Positions 52,139 to 61,049 of a stretch of DNA of 64,000 nt are shown piece by piece. Every line of letters starts with the position of its first letter. Positions within the stretch are counted from its first letter, which is position 1. The notes beneath the pieces are model-generated. The model was not told the origin of the DNA. It made no database searches and saw nothing but the letters and a program-made list of their open reading frames with translations. Origin of the DNA: Cupriavidus consociatus (lineage in GTDB: Bacteria > Pseudomonadota > Gammaproteobacteria > Burkholderiales > Burkholderiaceae); the NCBI RefSeq assembly GCF_017814975.1, contig NZ_JAGIQA010000001.1:248001-312000 (forward strand), read 5' to 3'. The position numbers and the translations under genes are program-made.

Positions 52139-52834
52139 GTGCTAACCCTGACAGACGTCTCGAAGACATACGACGGCGCCAGGCCGCGCACGGTTTTCCG
52201 CGGAGTCAGCCTTGCGCTGGACGCCGGCGAATATGTCGCCGTCATGGGTGAATCGGGCGTCGGCAAGTCAACGCTGCTCCACCTGATTGCTGGCCTGGAT
52301 CGGCCCGACAGCGGCCACATCCGGTTCGACGGGCAGGATCTGGGCAAGCTGGGCGATGACGCGGCAACCTTGCTGAGGCGGCAAAAGATGGGTTTTGTGT
52401 TCCAGGCCTTCCACGTGCTACCGAATCTGAGCGCGGCCCAGAACGTGGCTCTGCCGCTGCTGTTGAACGGCTTCGAGCGGGAGAAGGCGTCGGCGCGCGT
52501 TGCCGAGATGCTCGCCGCGGTTGGGCTCGAGGGGCGCGAGGACAGCCTGCCCCGCGAGCTTTCCGGTGGGGAACTGCAGCGGGTTGCGATTGCGCGTGCG
52601 CTGGTACACCGGCCGATGCTGCTGCTGGCAGATGAGCCGACCGGCAACCTGGACCGCGATACGGCTGCGCAGGCGCTGAGCCTGCTGCGCGAACTGGTCA
52701 ACGCAAACGGCACGGCCGCGATTATCGTCACCCACTCGGCACTGGCCGCGGCGACCGTGGATCGGGTCCTGCAACTGACGCCAGGCGGGTTGATGCCGCT
52801 GGGGGCACAGCCGCCGACGAGCGCGGTCTCCTGA
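52139..52834 (+). CDS. LolD/MacB-type ABC transporter ATP-binding protein
   Basis: 231 residues from a GTG at 52139; GGAGG lies 11 bases upstream. An out-of-frame ATG at 52131 encodes only four codons ending across the GTG. Walker A is GESGVGKSTLL, signature LSGGELQRVAIARAL and Walker B LLLADEPTGNLD, the pattern of the LolD/FtsE/MacB group. It couples with the FtsX-type permease 3 bases downstream. Confidence 0.9.
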   Translation: MLTLTDVSKTYDGARPRTVFRGVSLALDAGEYVAVMGESGVGKSTLLHLIAGLDRPDSGHIRFDGQDLGKLGDDAATLLRRQKMGFVFQAFHVLPNLSAAQNVALPLLLNGFEREKASARVAEMLAAVGLEGREDSLPRELSGGELQRVAIARALVHRPMLLLADEPTGNLDRDTAAQALSLLRELVNANGTAAIIVTHSALAAATVDRVLQLTPGGLMPLGAQPPTSAVS

Positions 52835-52837
52835 GCC

Positions 52838-55363
52838 ATGCGAACGCCGCGCTCGCTCGGCCTTGCACTGGTCCTCGGCGAACTGCGTGCCCATCCCGGA
52901 CGTGCCATCGTAGGCATTCTCGCGGTGGCCATCGGTGTGGCAATGGGCTATGGCGTGCATCTGGTCAACCACGCTGCGCTGGCGGAGTTTTCCCAGGCGG
53001 CGCGCTCGTTGATGGGGAATGCTGATCTGGAGATACGCGGGCCGCGCACGGGCTTCGACGAATCGCTCTATCCGCGCATCGCGCGCCTGCCGGAGGTGGC
53101 AGCGGCCAGCCCGGTGGTGGAGGTCGATGCCGGGGTGCCAGGGCGCACCGGTGCGCTGAAGCTGCTTGGCATCGATGTATTCCGGGCGGCGTCCGTGACA
53201 CCCGATCTGATCGGGCGGCCGGCAGACGAGCGCGCGGGCAAGCTCGACGTTCTCGATCCCGACGCCGTGTTTCTTTCGCCGGCGGCGCTGAGCTGGCTCG
53301 GTCTTAAGCCAGGGGACCCGCTCAACGTGCAAGTGGGGCTCACCGCGCTGACGCTGCGTATTGCCGGCACGCTGCCGGCGGCGGGCGAGGGCCAGCGAAT
53401 GGGCGTGATGGATATCGGTGCGGCGCAGTGGCGCCTCGACCGGCTTGGCCTGCTGCAGCGGATCGACGTCAAGCTGAGGCCGGGGGTGGATACCGACAAC
53501 TTTGCACAAGCGCTGGGCGCGCTGCTGCCGCCAGGTGTGGTGGCAAGCTCGCCCCAGGATAACGTGCGCCGGACTTCCAACCTGTCGCGCGCCTATCGGG
53601 TGAACCTGAACGTGCTTGCCATGGTGGCATTGTTCACCGGCGCCTTCCTGGTGTTCACGATGCAGGCCGTTTCGATGCTGCGGCGGCGCCCCGAACTGGC
53701 ACTGCTGCGCGCCCTGGGGGTGACGCGCGCCGGTCTCCTGCGGCTGCTGCTGGCGGAAAGCGCAGCGCAGGGCGTAATCGGCGCGATACTCGGCCTGGCC
53801 CTTGGCTTCGTTCTCGCCGCCGCGGTGCTCGCTTATGCAGGCGGCGATCTGGGTGGCGGCTACTTTGAAGGTGTACGGCCCAGGATCCGCTTCGACGCGC
53901 TGCCAGCACTGATCTTTCTCGCGCTCGGCCTGTCGGCGGCGGTACTGGGCAGTCTCGCGCCGGCATGGGAGGCAGCCCGGGCGCGGCCGGCGCAGGCGCT
54001 CAAGGCAGGCGATGAGGAGACACCGCTCAAGCGGCTGCGCGCGCCGTGGGCCGGGCTTGCTGCGATGGCAGCCGGATTTGGGTTGACCCCACTGCGGCCT
54101 GTGGCGGATCTGCCGGTCTTCGGCTATGCCGCGATCGCCTTGTTATTGGTGGGTGCCATCCTGCTGATGCCACGGCTCGCGCATCTTGTATTCGGCTTGC
54201 TGCCTTCCTCGAGACGGGCTGTGCCGCAGCTTGCCCTGACCCAACTTGCCGGAGCTCCGGGCCGCGCGTCGATCGCGCTGGCCGGCATTGTCGCCAGCTT
54301 CAGCCTGATGGCCTCGATGGCGATGATGGTGTCAAGCTTCCGCATCTCGGTGGATCAATGGCTGCAGAATGTCCTTCCGGCCGACCTCTATCTGCGTGCT
54401 TCGCCAAGCGGCGATAGCGCGTATTTCTCGCCCGAGGACCAGGCGGCCATCGCCAGCGCCCATGGCGTTGCGCGCGCCGAGTTTCTACGTTCGATCCAGA
54501 TTCTGCTTGACCCTCAGCGTCCCCCCATCACGGTCATCGCCAGGCCGATCGATCCGCGCGACCCGGGCGCGCGCTTGCCGCTGACAGGCGCACCTGTCGC
54601 GGGGCAGCCGGGCGACCCGCCAACGGTATGGGTCAGCGAGGCGATGGTCGACCTCTATGGCTTCCGCCCGGGGCAACGTATCACGCTGCCGCTGCAGGGT
54701 CGGCCCGTCATCTTCCGGGTCGGTGGCGTATGGCGCGATTACGCGCGCCAGCATGGTACGGTGGTGATCGGTCAGGACGATTATCGGCGGCTCACTGACG
54801 AGCGGCGTGTCACTGACGTTGCCTTGTGGCTGGAGCAGGGCGCCGGCCCGGCGCAGGTCAGGGAGAGGCTGCGCCAGCGCGTCGCCGGCGGTGAACACAT
54901 TGCCTTCGCCGAGCCCGGCGAGATTCGCGCCGTCACCCTGAAAATCTTCGACCGCAGTTTTGCGGTGACCTACCTGCTGGAGGCCATCGCGGTTGTGATC
55001 GGCCTGTTCGGCATCGGCGCCAGCTTCAGCGCGCAGGCCCTGGCGCGTGCGCGCGAATTCGGCATGCTGCGTCATCTCGGCTTCATGCGTTGGCAGATCG
55101 GCGCGATGCTGGCGTTGGAAGGCACGCTATTGGCTTTGCTTGGCGTGGCAGCCGGTCTTGGATTGGGATGGGTCATCGCCCTGATCCTGGTTCACGTTGT
55201 CAACCCGCAGTCGTTCCACTGGACCATGGGCTTGCATGTGCCATGGGCATTTCTGGCCCAGGTGGCGAGCGCTGTCGTGGCGGCGGCCTCACTGGCCGCG
55301 CTGGCGAGCGGACGGCAGGCGATGTCGCGGAGCGCCGTGCGCGCGGTGCAGGAGGATTGGTGA
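52838..55363 (+). CDS. FtsX/MacB-type ABC transporter permease
   Basis: 841 residues with the duplicated FtsX layout: one N-terminal segment, a large periplasmic part, three membrane segments (about 250-370), a second core, and a C-terminal set of segments (about 700-830). Such permeases work by mechanotransmission on lipids, lipoproteins or peptides at the outer face of the inner membrane. It sits between its ATPase and an AttH-type protein, and its stop overlaps the GTG of the latter. Confidence 0.9.
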   Translation: MRTPRSLGLALVLGELRAHPGRAIVGILAVAIGVAMGYGVHLVNHAALAEFSQAARSLMGNADLEIRGPRTGFDESLYPRIARLPEVAAASPVVEVDAGVPGRTGALKLLGIDVFRAASVTPDLIGRPADERAGKLDVLDPDAVFLSPAALSWLGLKPGDPLNVQVGLTALTLRIAGTLPAAGEGQRMGVMDIGAAQWRLDRLGLLQRIDVKLRPGVDTDNFAQALGALLPPGVVASSPQDNVRRTSNLSRAYRVNLNVLAMVALFTGAFLVFTMQAVSMLRRRPELALLRALGVTRAGLLRLLLAESAAQGVIGAILGLALGFVLAAAVLAYAGGDLGGGYFEGVRPRIRFDALPALIFLALGLSAAVLGSLAPAWEAARARPAQALKAGDEETPLKRLRAPWAGLAAMAAGFGLTPLRPVADLPVFGYAAIALLLVGAILLMPRLAHLVFGLLPSSRRAVPQLALTQLAGAPGRASIALAGIVASFSLMASMAMMVSSFRISVDQWLQNVLPADLYLRASPSGDSAYFSPEDQAAIASAHGVARAEFLRSIQILLDPQRPPITVIARPIDPRDPGARLPLTGAPVAGQPGDPPTVWVSEAMVDLYGFRPGQRITLPLQGRPVIFRVGGVWRDYARQHGTVVIGQDDYRRLTDERRVTDVALWLEQGAGPAQVRERLRQRVAGGEHIAFAEPGEIRAVTLKIFDRSFAVTYLLEAIAVVIGLFGIGASFSAQALARAREFGMLRHLGFMRWQIGAMLALEGTLLALLGVAAGLGLGWVIALILVHVVNPQSFHWTMGLHVPWAFLAQVASAVVAAASLAALASGRQAMSRSAVRAVQEDW

Positions 55364-56436
55364 AGAGGCGCTCATTCCTGCTGTTGTTGCCAGGTCTCGG
55401 TGTGTCGGGTGCGGCGCCAGGTGCAGCGCCCGCTTATCCGCCAGTCGACGCGGGCCGAACCCTGGCCTTCCCGCGCGACCATGGTGCGCACCCCGACTAT
55501 CGTACCGAATGGTGGTATGCGACCGGCTGGCTGCAGACGCAGGCAGGCGCGGCGCTCGGCTTCCAGATTACGTTTTTCCGCTCGCGTCCGCAGTTCGACC
55601 AGGCCAACCCAAGCCGCTTCGCGCCGCGGCAGCTGCTGTCCGCCCATGTCGCACTGAGCGATCCCGTGGCGGGCAAACTCCAGCACGACCAACGCGCGGT
55701 GCGCAGCGGCTTTGGCCTTGCGCTTGCCGACACAGCCGACACCGACGTGTACATCGACGACTGGTCGCTGCGCCGGGAGATGACGGGGCACTACCGGGCC
55801 AGATTCCCCGCTCGGGATTTCACGCTCGAGCTGACAATGGAGCCAACCCAGCAGTTGCTGCTGCAGGGCGAACGGGGCTACAGCCGCAAGGGCCCTCTGG
55901 CGTCCCAGGCGAGCTACTACTACAGCCAGCCGGGACTCAGGGTGAGCGGCACCTTGAAGCAGGGCAGCCGGCAGCAGGCCGTGCACGGCACTGCCTGGCT
56001 GGACCATGAATGGTCGTCGGCCTTGCTGGCCGACGAAGCTGTCGGCTGGGACTGGCTCGGCCTCAACCTGGCTGATGGCGGCGCGCTGATGGCCTTTCAG
56101 ATTCGGGACAAGGCGGGGCGCAAGTTCTGGGGAGGCGGCACGTTGCGCGGCAGCGACGGTCAAGTGCGGATACTCGCTCCTGAAGACGTCACCTTCATGC
56201 CGGTGCGCCGTTGGCGCTCGCCGCGTACAGGCACCAGCTATCCTGTTGCCATGCGTTTGAAAGCAGGCGATCTCACGCTCGAACTGACGCCGCTGATGGA
56301 TGATCAGGAACTCGATAGCCGCGCCAGCACCGGCGCGGTTTATTGGGAGGGCGCGGTGACTGCGTGGCGGAATGGCAAGGCGGTGGGACGGGGCTACCTC
56401 GAACTGACCGGGTATTTCCAGCGCCTCAACCTTTGA
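55360..56436 (+). CDS. AttH/CrtC lipocalin-like protein (carotenoid 1,2-hydratase family)
   Basis: 358 residues from a GTG at 55360 overlapping the permease stop, with GGAGG upstream. A short RR-containing export signal (MKRRSFLLLLPGLGVSG) suggests Tat or Sec export. The fold has HPDYRTEWWYATGWL near residue 45, and WLDHEWSS and GWDWLGLNL later, the AttH/CrtC hallmark. The ABC-FtsX-AttH set recurs in proteobacteria and probably moves a lipid-like molecule; no carotenoid genes are present, so hydratase activity is unlikely. Confidence 0.85.
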   Translation: MKRRSFLLLLPGLGVSGAAPGAAPAYPPVDAGRTLAFPRDHGAHPDYRTEWWYATGWLQTQAGAALGFQITFFRSRPQFDQANPSRFAPRQLLSAHVALSDPVAGKLQHDQRAVRSGFGLALADTADTDVYIDDWSLRREMTGHYRARFPARDFTLELTMEPTQQLLLQGERGYSRKGPLASQASYYYSQPGLRVSGTLKQGSRQQAVHGTAWLDHEWSSALLADEAVGWDWLGLNLADGGALMAFQIRDKAGRKFWGGGTLRGSDGQVRILAPEDVTFMPVRRWRSPRTGTSYPVAMRLKAGDLTLELTPLMDDQELDSRASTGAVYWEGAVTAWRNGKAVGRGYLELTGYFQRLNL

Positions 56437-56593
56437 CTTGAGGCGGGGCGGTGGGGCCGGCTTGCCGTCCTTATCTGGCCCGTCCATGCCCGACAACCAG
56501 GCGGGAATCGGCGCATCCTTTCTTTCAATGCCAGTGCGCCCACGATTGATGTGGCTCCTGTACCATACGCGCCTTGCATTCCAAAGGATTCGT

Positions 56594-56977
56594 ATGTTCC
56601 TTCGAGCAGCGGTAATGGGCGCTGGCGTGGCGGTGGCCGCGATGATGGCCGGATGCGCCACCGGCACGTCGGAAAAAGAGATTCGCGCGCGTCCGCCGAT
56701 GCGCATGTTTACGCCGGCAAAAATGGCTGACGTTGCCAAATGCCTGCGCAACAATCTCGGCGACGAAGCCACGGTCGTCAACCTGCCGGCACAGAACCAG
56801 ACGGAAATCCGGATCGGGCAGCCGAAGGGCAGCGGCGAGTTTGCATATGCCTACCTGATCTCGCTGACCGCCAGGCCGGATGGCACGGCCGTCGAGTTGC
56901 GCAAGACCGATACGTGGTTCCCGCAGATGACGCCGCAGGAACTGGAAACGGAAACCAAGGCGTGCGCGCGTGGCTGA
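56594..56977 (+). CDS. small predicted lipoprotein
   Basis: 127 residues from the ATG at 56594, with AAAGGA upstream. The signal peptide ends in a lipobox (MMAGC), so the Cys should be lipidated. The mature part has two further cysteines (AKCLRNN and TKACARG) and beta-rich sequence. I do not recognise a named family. The longer opening at 56438 overlaps the previous gene's trailer. Confidence 0.72.
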   Translation: MFLRAAVMGAGVAVAAMMAGCATGTSEKEIRARPPMRMFTPAKMADVAKCLRNNLGDEATVVNLPAQNQTEIRIGQPKGSGEFAYAYLISLTARPDGTAVELRKTDTWFPQMTPQELETETKACARG

Positions 56978-57013
56978 TGCAGGGCAAACCGCTGGCCGGA
57001 AACCCGGGCCGCT

Positions 57014-57184
57014 TCAGACGGCCAGCTTGCTCGTGGTTTCCAGTTCAAGCATCCTGCAGATAGCGGCCATGCTGCCTACCATGGTGCGGCGCTGCGCGCC
57101 CTGATAGACGCGTACGCCCTTGCTCTGGCGGAAGGGTACCGGCTGGACGGGGCGACGGGCGGCGACGTGGTGGGTTTGCGGCAT
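57014..57184 (-). CDS. small conserved-looking protein downstream of lexA, 56 aa
   Basis: Reads MPQTHHVAARRPVQPVPFRQ and then KGVRVYQGAQRRTMVGSMAA, ending ETTSKLAV. It is basic and has AGAGG before the ATG at 57184. It lies 113 bases behind lexA on the same strand, with a GC hairpin (57272-57288) between, so it may share the SOS-controlled transcript. Family unknown. Confidence 0.6.
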   Translation of the reverse strand: MPQTHHVAARRPVQPVPFRQSKGVRVYQGAQRRTMVGSMAAICRMLELETTSKLAV

Positions 57185-57297
57185 GGTTGCACCTCTTTTT
57201 CAGGCAAAAGCGGGGTCAACACCCGGCAAGCCGGGCGGCGTCTGCAAAGCAATGGAAGCGGACAGGTCCGCGCAGGCGAAACGCCTGCCGGGACCGG

Positions 57298-57954
57298 CTA
57301 GAAGCCGGAGGATCGGATCAGGCCGACCGCGATGCCTTCCAGCGAAAACTCTTCGCGCCCGGGTTCAACGATGATGGTGGCGAAGTCCGGGTTTTCAGCG
57401 ATCAACTCGATATGGCCGCCGCGCCGTTGCAGGCGCTTGACCGTGACGTCGTCGCCGAGTCGCGCCACCACGATCTTGCCGTTGGGCGCTTCGCTGGCGC
57501 GGCGCACCGCGAGCAGGTCGCCGTCGAGAATGCCGGCGTCGCGCATGCTCAGGCCGCGCACGCGCAGCAGGTAGTCGGGGCGTTCATCGAAGACCGAGGC
57601 GTCGACCTGGTATTGCCGGTCGATATGCTCGGCGGCAAGGATGGGGCTGCCGGCGGCAACGCGGCCAACCAACGGCAACGTCAGCTGCAGCACGCCGGGG
57701 ATGGGCAGCGAGAACTGGTCCGGCATTTCCGAGTCGCTGCGCGCAACCTTCAGGCGGATGCCGCGCGAGGCGCCGGGCGTCAACTCGATCACGCCTTTGC
57801 GGGCCAGCGCGCGCAGGTGTTCTTCCGCGGCATTTGGCGAGGAGAAGCCGAACTCGGCAGCAATCTCGGCACGCGTGGGCGGGAAGCCGGTACGGCGGAT
57901 CGTATTGCGGATCAGATCGAAAATCTGCTGCTGCCGGGGTGTCAGGGTCGCCAT
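57298..57954 (-). CDS. lexA: LexA repressor
   Basis: 218 residues from the ATG at 57954; an upstream in-frame opening to 58053 lies over the promoter. The winged helix ([21 protein letters not shown]) recognises SOS boxes. The cleavage site is Ala101-Gly102 and the catalytic pair Ser136 (RGLSMRD) and Lys173 (TVKRL). RecA filaments trigger self-cleavage, which releases DNA-damage genes. Two SOS boxes overlap its promoter, so it controls itself. Confidence 0.97.
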   Translation of the reverse strand: MATLTPRQQQIFDLIRNTIRRTGFPPTRAEIAAEFGFSSPNAAEEHLRALARKGVIELTPGASRGIRLKVARSDSEMPDQFSLPIPGVLQLTLPLVGRVAAGSPILAAEHIDRQYQVDASVFDERPDYLLRVRGLSMRDAGILDGDLLAVRRASEAPNGKIVVARLGDDVTVKRLQRRGGHIELIAENPDFATIIVEPGREEFSLEGIAVGLIRSSGF

Positions 57955-58052
57955 GGGATCGCCGTTCCGTGCGGGCGCGCTTGGGCAGGGGCTGGATGGG
58001 CTTCCCAGCGAACTGGGCTGTCCCTGAAATCCTGCATCCGGCGGGCCGGGCA

Positions 58053-58088
58053 CTGTATGTTTAAACAGTATGCTGTGATTTTATACAG
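58053..58088. promoter_or_regulatory. two tandem SOS (LexA) boxes
   Basis: CTGTATGTTTAAACAG (58053-58068) and CTGTGATTTTATACAG (58073-58088), both exact CTGT-N8-ACAG, centred 20 bases apart and about 100 bases upstream of the lexA ATG. The asparaginase gene starts 155 bases to the other side and might also respond. Confidence 0.9.
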
Positions 58089-58242
58089 TATCGGCGTCAG
58101 CGCAAGCAGAATTTTTGCTGCCGCGCGTGAGCCGATCGGCCGCATGCGCCATGCTGTCGGAAGTCCACCATTACAATCGCGATTCGATTGCCCGGCGCAT
58201 GCGTTCCCTTCCTCTTCCTGTTTTCCTGAGCCCCCAGCACCC

Positions 58243-59235
58243 ATGACCCAATTGCCTCGCATCGTTGTATTGGCTACCGGCGGCACCATTGCCGGCGCGT
58301 CCGGCAACCCCGCCAGCAGCGCGCACTACCAGGCGGCCACCGTGCCCGTGTCGTCGTTGCTGGCGGCGGTGCCGGCGCTGAAGTCGGTGGCGCGGATCGA
58401 AGCCGAGCAGGTGGCGCAGGTCGACAGCAAGGACATGACGTTCGCGCTGTGGGCCGCGCTGGCGGCTCGCGTCGAACACTGGTCGGCGCAGGCGGATGTG
58501 GCGGGCATCGTGATCACGCACGGCACCGATACGCTGGAAGAAACGGCGATGGCGCTGCATCTGACCCAGGCGTGCCCGGTGCCGGTGGTGATGACGGCGG
58601 CGATGCGGCCGTCCACCTCGCTGTCAGCCGACGGGCCGCTCAACCTGCTTGACGCGGTACGGGTGGCGGCACATCCGGATGCTTGCGGCAAGGGCGTTCT
58701 GGTGGTGCTGAACCAGCTGATCCACGCGGCGCGCGATGTTGCCAAGGCGCATACCTCGGCGGTGGATGCCTTCGTGTCCCAATGCGGGCCGCTCGGGATG
58801 GTCCAGGACGACTACGTTCGCTTTGGGCGCACGCCGCGGCAGGCCTGGGTGATCGGGCCGATGCCGCGCGCATGGCCGGTGGTCGAGATTGTGGCGAGTT
58901 ACGCGCAGCCGGGCCGGACCGCCGTCGACGCACTGGTCCAGGCTGGCGTGGCTGGCCTGGTGGTGGCCGCCGCCGGCAATGGTTCCATCCATGAGGTGCT
59001 GGCAGAGGCTCTGGTGGACGCCGCCGCGGCTGGCGTCGCGGTGGTGCGCAGTTCGCGCACCGGCGCCGGCCATGTGGCGATCCCGGCGCACCCGAGCCCG
59101 TCCGATGGCGTTTTCGTCTCTGCCGCAGACCTGAATCCATACAAGGCGAGGGTGCTGCTGGCACTGGCGCTTGCGGCGGACCCTGCGCTGGCGCAGGATC
59201 CCGTGCGCCTGCAGGCAGCCTTTGCCAAGGTATGA
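58243..59235 (+). CDS. asparaginase (L-asparaginase family)
   Basis: 330 residues from the ATG at 58243; the frame is open far upstream over lexA but is not used. The catalytic motifs are TGGTIAG (Thr15) and ITHGTDTLEET (Thr95-Asp96). It hydrolyses L-asparagine to aspartate and ammonia. There is no signal peptide, so this is a cytoplasmic form. Divergent from lexA across the SOS boxes. Confidence 0.92.
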   Translation: MTQLPRIVVLATGGTIAGASGNPASSAHYQAATVPVSSLLAAVPALKSVARIEAEQVAQVDSKDMTFALWAALAARVEHWSAQADVAGIVITHGTDTLEETAMALHLTQACPVPVVMTAAMRPSTSLSADGPLNLLDAVRVAAHPDACGKGVLVVLNQLIHAARDVAKAHTSAVDAFVSQCGPLGMVQDDYVRFGRTPRQAWVIGPMPRAWPVVEIVASYAQPGRTAVDALVQAGVAGLVVAAAGNGSIHEVLAEALVDAAAAGVAVVRSSRTGAGHVAIPAHPSPSDGVFVSAADLNPYKARVLLALALAADPALAQDPVRLQAAFAKV

Positions 59236-59249
59236 GGCAGCCTTGCCGC

Positions 59250-59279
59250 TTGCGCGGCCGGCTGACACCGGGCTATAAT
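59250..59279 (+). promoter_or_regulatory. sigma-70 promoter of the rpsF operon
   Basis: -35 TTGCGC at 59250-59255, 18-base spacer, and a consensus -10 TATAAT at 59274-59279. Transcription should start near 59286, about 60 bases before the rpsF ATG. Confidence 0.75.
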
Positions 59280-59347
59280 TTAAGGCTATTCAACCTTGCC
59301 ACACCGGACTCGTGACGCCCGGGTGGCTAATCCCAAAAGGAGCGTCA

Positions 59348-59722
59348 ATGCGTCATTACGAAATCGTCTTCATCGTCCACCCGGACCAGAGCGAACAAGT
59401 GCCGGCCATGATCGAGCGCTACAAGCAGCTCGTGACCTCGCAGAACGGCAACGTTCACCGCGTGGAAGACTGGGGCCGTCGCCAGATGGCCTACATGATC
59501 CAGAAGCTGGCCAAGGCTCACTACGTTTGCCTGAACATCGAATGCGGCAAGGACACGCTGGCTGAACTCGAACACGCGTTCAAGTTCAACGACGCCGTGC
59601 TGCGCCACCTGATCGTGCAGACCAAGAAGGCTGAAACCGCTCCTTCGCCGATGATGAAGGAAGTGCAGCGCGAAGAAGCCCGCAAGGCCGCGCAAACGAC
59701 CACCGAAGGCCAGGCCGCCTGA
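59348..59722 (+). CDS. rpsF: 30S ribosomal protein S6
   Basis: 124 residues from the ATG at 59348 after AAAAGGAG. The family start [19 protein letters not shown] and [17 protein letters not shown] are clear, with a short C-terminal tail rich in Ala/Glu. It binds S18 in the small subunit. First gene of rpsF-priB-rpsR-rplI, behind a consensus promoter. Confidence 0.98.
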   Translation: MRHYEIVFIVHPDQSEQVPAMIERYKQLVTSQNGNVHRVEDWGRRQMAYMIQKLAKAHYVCLNIECGKDTLAELEHAFKFNDAVLRHLIVQTKKAETAPSPMMKEVQREEARKAAQTTTEGQAA

Positions 59723-59799
59723 GTGCGGACTGCGGTGCGCGCCCAGGCTGACGACGTCGGCCGCGGCGGCACGCATGGCAAACGGCAAGAGGCCCCGCG

Positions 59800-60099
59800 T
59801 TGAACCAGCTTCGGCTTGCCGCCACTTTGGCGGAACGCGATGCCCTGCGTTATACCCCGGCCGGAGTGCCCGTCGTGAACTGCATCCTGCAGTACAGCGG
59901 CGAGGCGGTCGAGGCGGAAACGCCGCGGCAGGTCGAGTTTGCCATCGCGGCAATGGGGATCGGGCAGGTGGGCCAGCGGCTTGAGCGATTACCGCTCGGC
60001 ACGCTGCTCGACTGCGAAGGATTCCTCGCCCGCAAGCACCGCAACAGCAAGGCTCTCGTCTTTCACATCACCGGATGTAAAGCATTCGTAAAGGATTGA
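59800..60099 (+). CDS. priB: primosomal replication protein N (PriB)
   Basis: 99 residues from a TTG start; AAGAGG lies 7 bases upstream and no ATG fits. A single OB fold (NQLRLAATLAERDALRYTPAGVPVV to FHITGCKAF) binds single-stranded DNA and helps restart stalled forks with PriA. The position between rpsF and rpsR is conserved in beta-proteobacteria. The TTG start may hold its level below the ribosomal proteins. Confidence 0.95.
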   Translation: MNQLRLAATLAERDALRYTPAGVPVVNCILQYSGEAVEAETPRQVEFAIAAMGIGQVGQRLERLPLGTLLDCEGFLARKHRNSKALVFHITGCKAFVKD

Positions 60100-60102
60100 A
60101 TC

Positions 60103-60381
60103 ATGGCATTCGTCAAACGTGACAACAAGAACAAGAAGCGCTTCCAGCAACAGAACCCGCTGTTCAAGCGCAAGCGCTTCTGCCGCTTCACCGTGGCTGG
60201 CGTGGACCAGATCGACTACAAGGATCTGGACACCCTGAAGGACTTCGTCGGCGACAACGGCAAGATCACGCCGGCCCGCCTGACCGGTACCAAGGCCCAC
60301 TATCAGCGTCAGCTGGATACGGCGATCAAGCGTGCGCGTTTCCTCGCGCTGCTGCCGTACACCGACCTGCACAAGAACTGA
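60103..60381 (+). CDS. rpsR: 30S ribosomal protein S18
   Basis: 92 residues, very basic, with [19 protein letters not shown] and [33 protein letters not shown]. It pairs with S6 on the 30S platform. It starts 3 bases after priB stops. Confidence 0.98.
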   Translation: MAFVKRDNKNKKRFQQQNPLFKRKRFCRFTVAGVDQIDYKDLDTLKDFVGDNGKITPARLTGTKAHYQRQLDTAIKRARFLALLPYTDLHKN

Positions 60382-60412
60382 TAGGCCCTAGGTCCGTAAC
60401 GGAGAGAACACG

Positions 60413-60865
60413 ATGCAAGTCATTCTGCTGGAAAAAGTCATCAACCTGGGCAACCTGGGTGACATCGTCAAGGTGAAGGACGGTTACGCTCGTAACTTCC
60501 TGATCCCGTCGAAGAAGGCGCGCCGCGCCACGCAAACCGCGATCGCCGAATTCGAAGTCAAGCGCGCCGAGCTGGAAAAGGCCGCTGCCGAGAAGCTGAC
60601 CGCCGCGCAAGCCGAAGGCGAGAAGCTGAACGGCCTGACCGTCCAGATCAGCCAGAAGTCGGGTGTGGACGGCCGTCTGTTCGGCTCGGTCACCAACGCC
60701 GACATCGCCGTGGCCCTGGAAGGCCAAGGCTTCAAGGTCGAGAAGGCTCAGGTTCGCCTGCCGAACGGCCCGCTGAAGATGGTGGGCGACCACCCGATCA
60801 GCGTCGCGCTGCACACCGACGTCGTGGTCGACGTGACCGTGTCGGTGCTGGGCGAGCAGGTCTAA
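60413..60865 (+). CDS. rplI: 50S ribosomal protein L9
   Basis: 150 residues with the L9 start [32 protein letters not shown], a long central helix and the C-terminal domain ([18 protein letters not shown]). It binds 23S rRNA near the L1 stalk. Last ribosomal gene of the operon; a strong terminator follows. Confidence 0.98.
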   Translation: MQVILLEKVINLGNLGDIVKVKDGYARNFLIPSKKARRATQTAIAEFEVKRAELEKAAAEKLTAAQAEGEKLNGLTVQISQKSGVDGRLFGSVTNADIAVALEGQGFKVEKAQVRLPNGPLKMVGDHPISVALHTDVVVDVTVSVLGEQV

Positions 60866-60914
60866 GATCCGCTGCAGCGGTGCCGCTTGCGGCGCCGCCC
60901 GAAGCACTGCAAGC

Positions 60915-60948
60915 AAAAAGGCAGGAGCCCTGGCTCCTGCCTTTTTTG
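60915..60948 (+). terminator. rho-independent terminator of the rpsF-priB-rpsR-rplI operon
   Basis: Arms GGCAGGAGCC (60920-60929) and GGCTCCTGCC (60932-60941), preceded by A5 and followed by T6. It separates the ribosomal operon from dnaB. Confidence 0.92.
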
Positions 60949-60973
60949 TTGCCCGGCTTGCGCTGGCTGGCAG

Positions 60974-61003
60974 ATGTCCGGCCAATGTCCGGCAAATGTC
61001 CGG
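60974..61003 (+). repeat. three direct repeats ATGTCCGG upstream of dnaB
   Basis: ATGTCCGG begins at 60974, 60985 and 60996, an exact 11-base period (about one helix turn), with related flanks. It lies between the rplI terminator and the dnaB -10 element and could be a regulatory site. Confidence 0.55.
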
Positions 61004-61035
61004 TGTAGTGCGTCCTCCTGCCAGCGTCCCGCCGT

Positions 61036-61041
61036 TATAAT
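61036..61041 (+). promoter_or_regulatory. -10 element immediately before dnaB
   Basis: TATAAT ends 8 bases before the dnaB ATG at 61050, and the intervening sequence (CCCTCCCC) has no ribosome-binding site. A start of transcription at or next to the A of the ATG is expected, so the mRNA may be leaderless. The -35 region is weak. Confidence 0.55.
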
Positions 61042-61049
61042 CCCTCCCC

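Noticed and set aside
55360..56436. Carotenoid 1,2-hydratase function
   Set aside because: The fold is shared with AttH-type proteins and there are no carotenoid genes; the ABC/FtsX partners suggest a transport-linked role.
57187..58242. Upstream extension of the asparaginase frame over lexA
   Set aside because: It runs antisense through lexA and the SOS boxes; the asparaginase domain begins at 58243.
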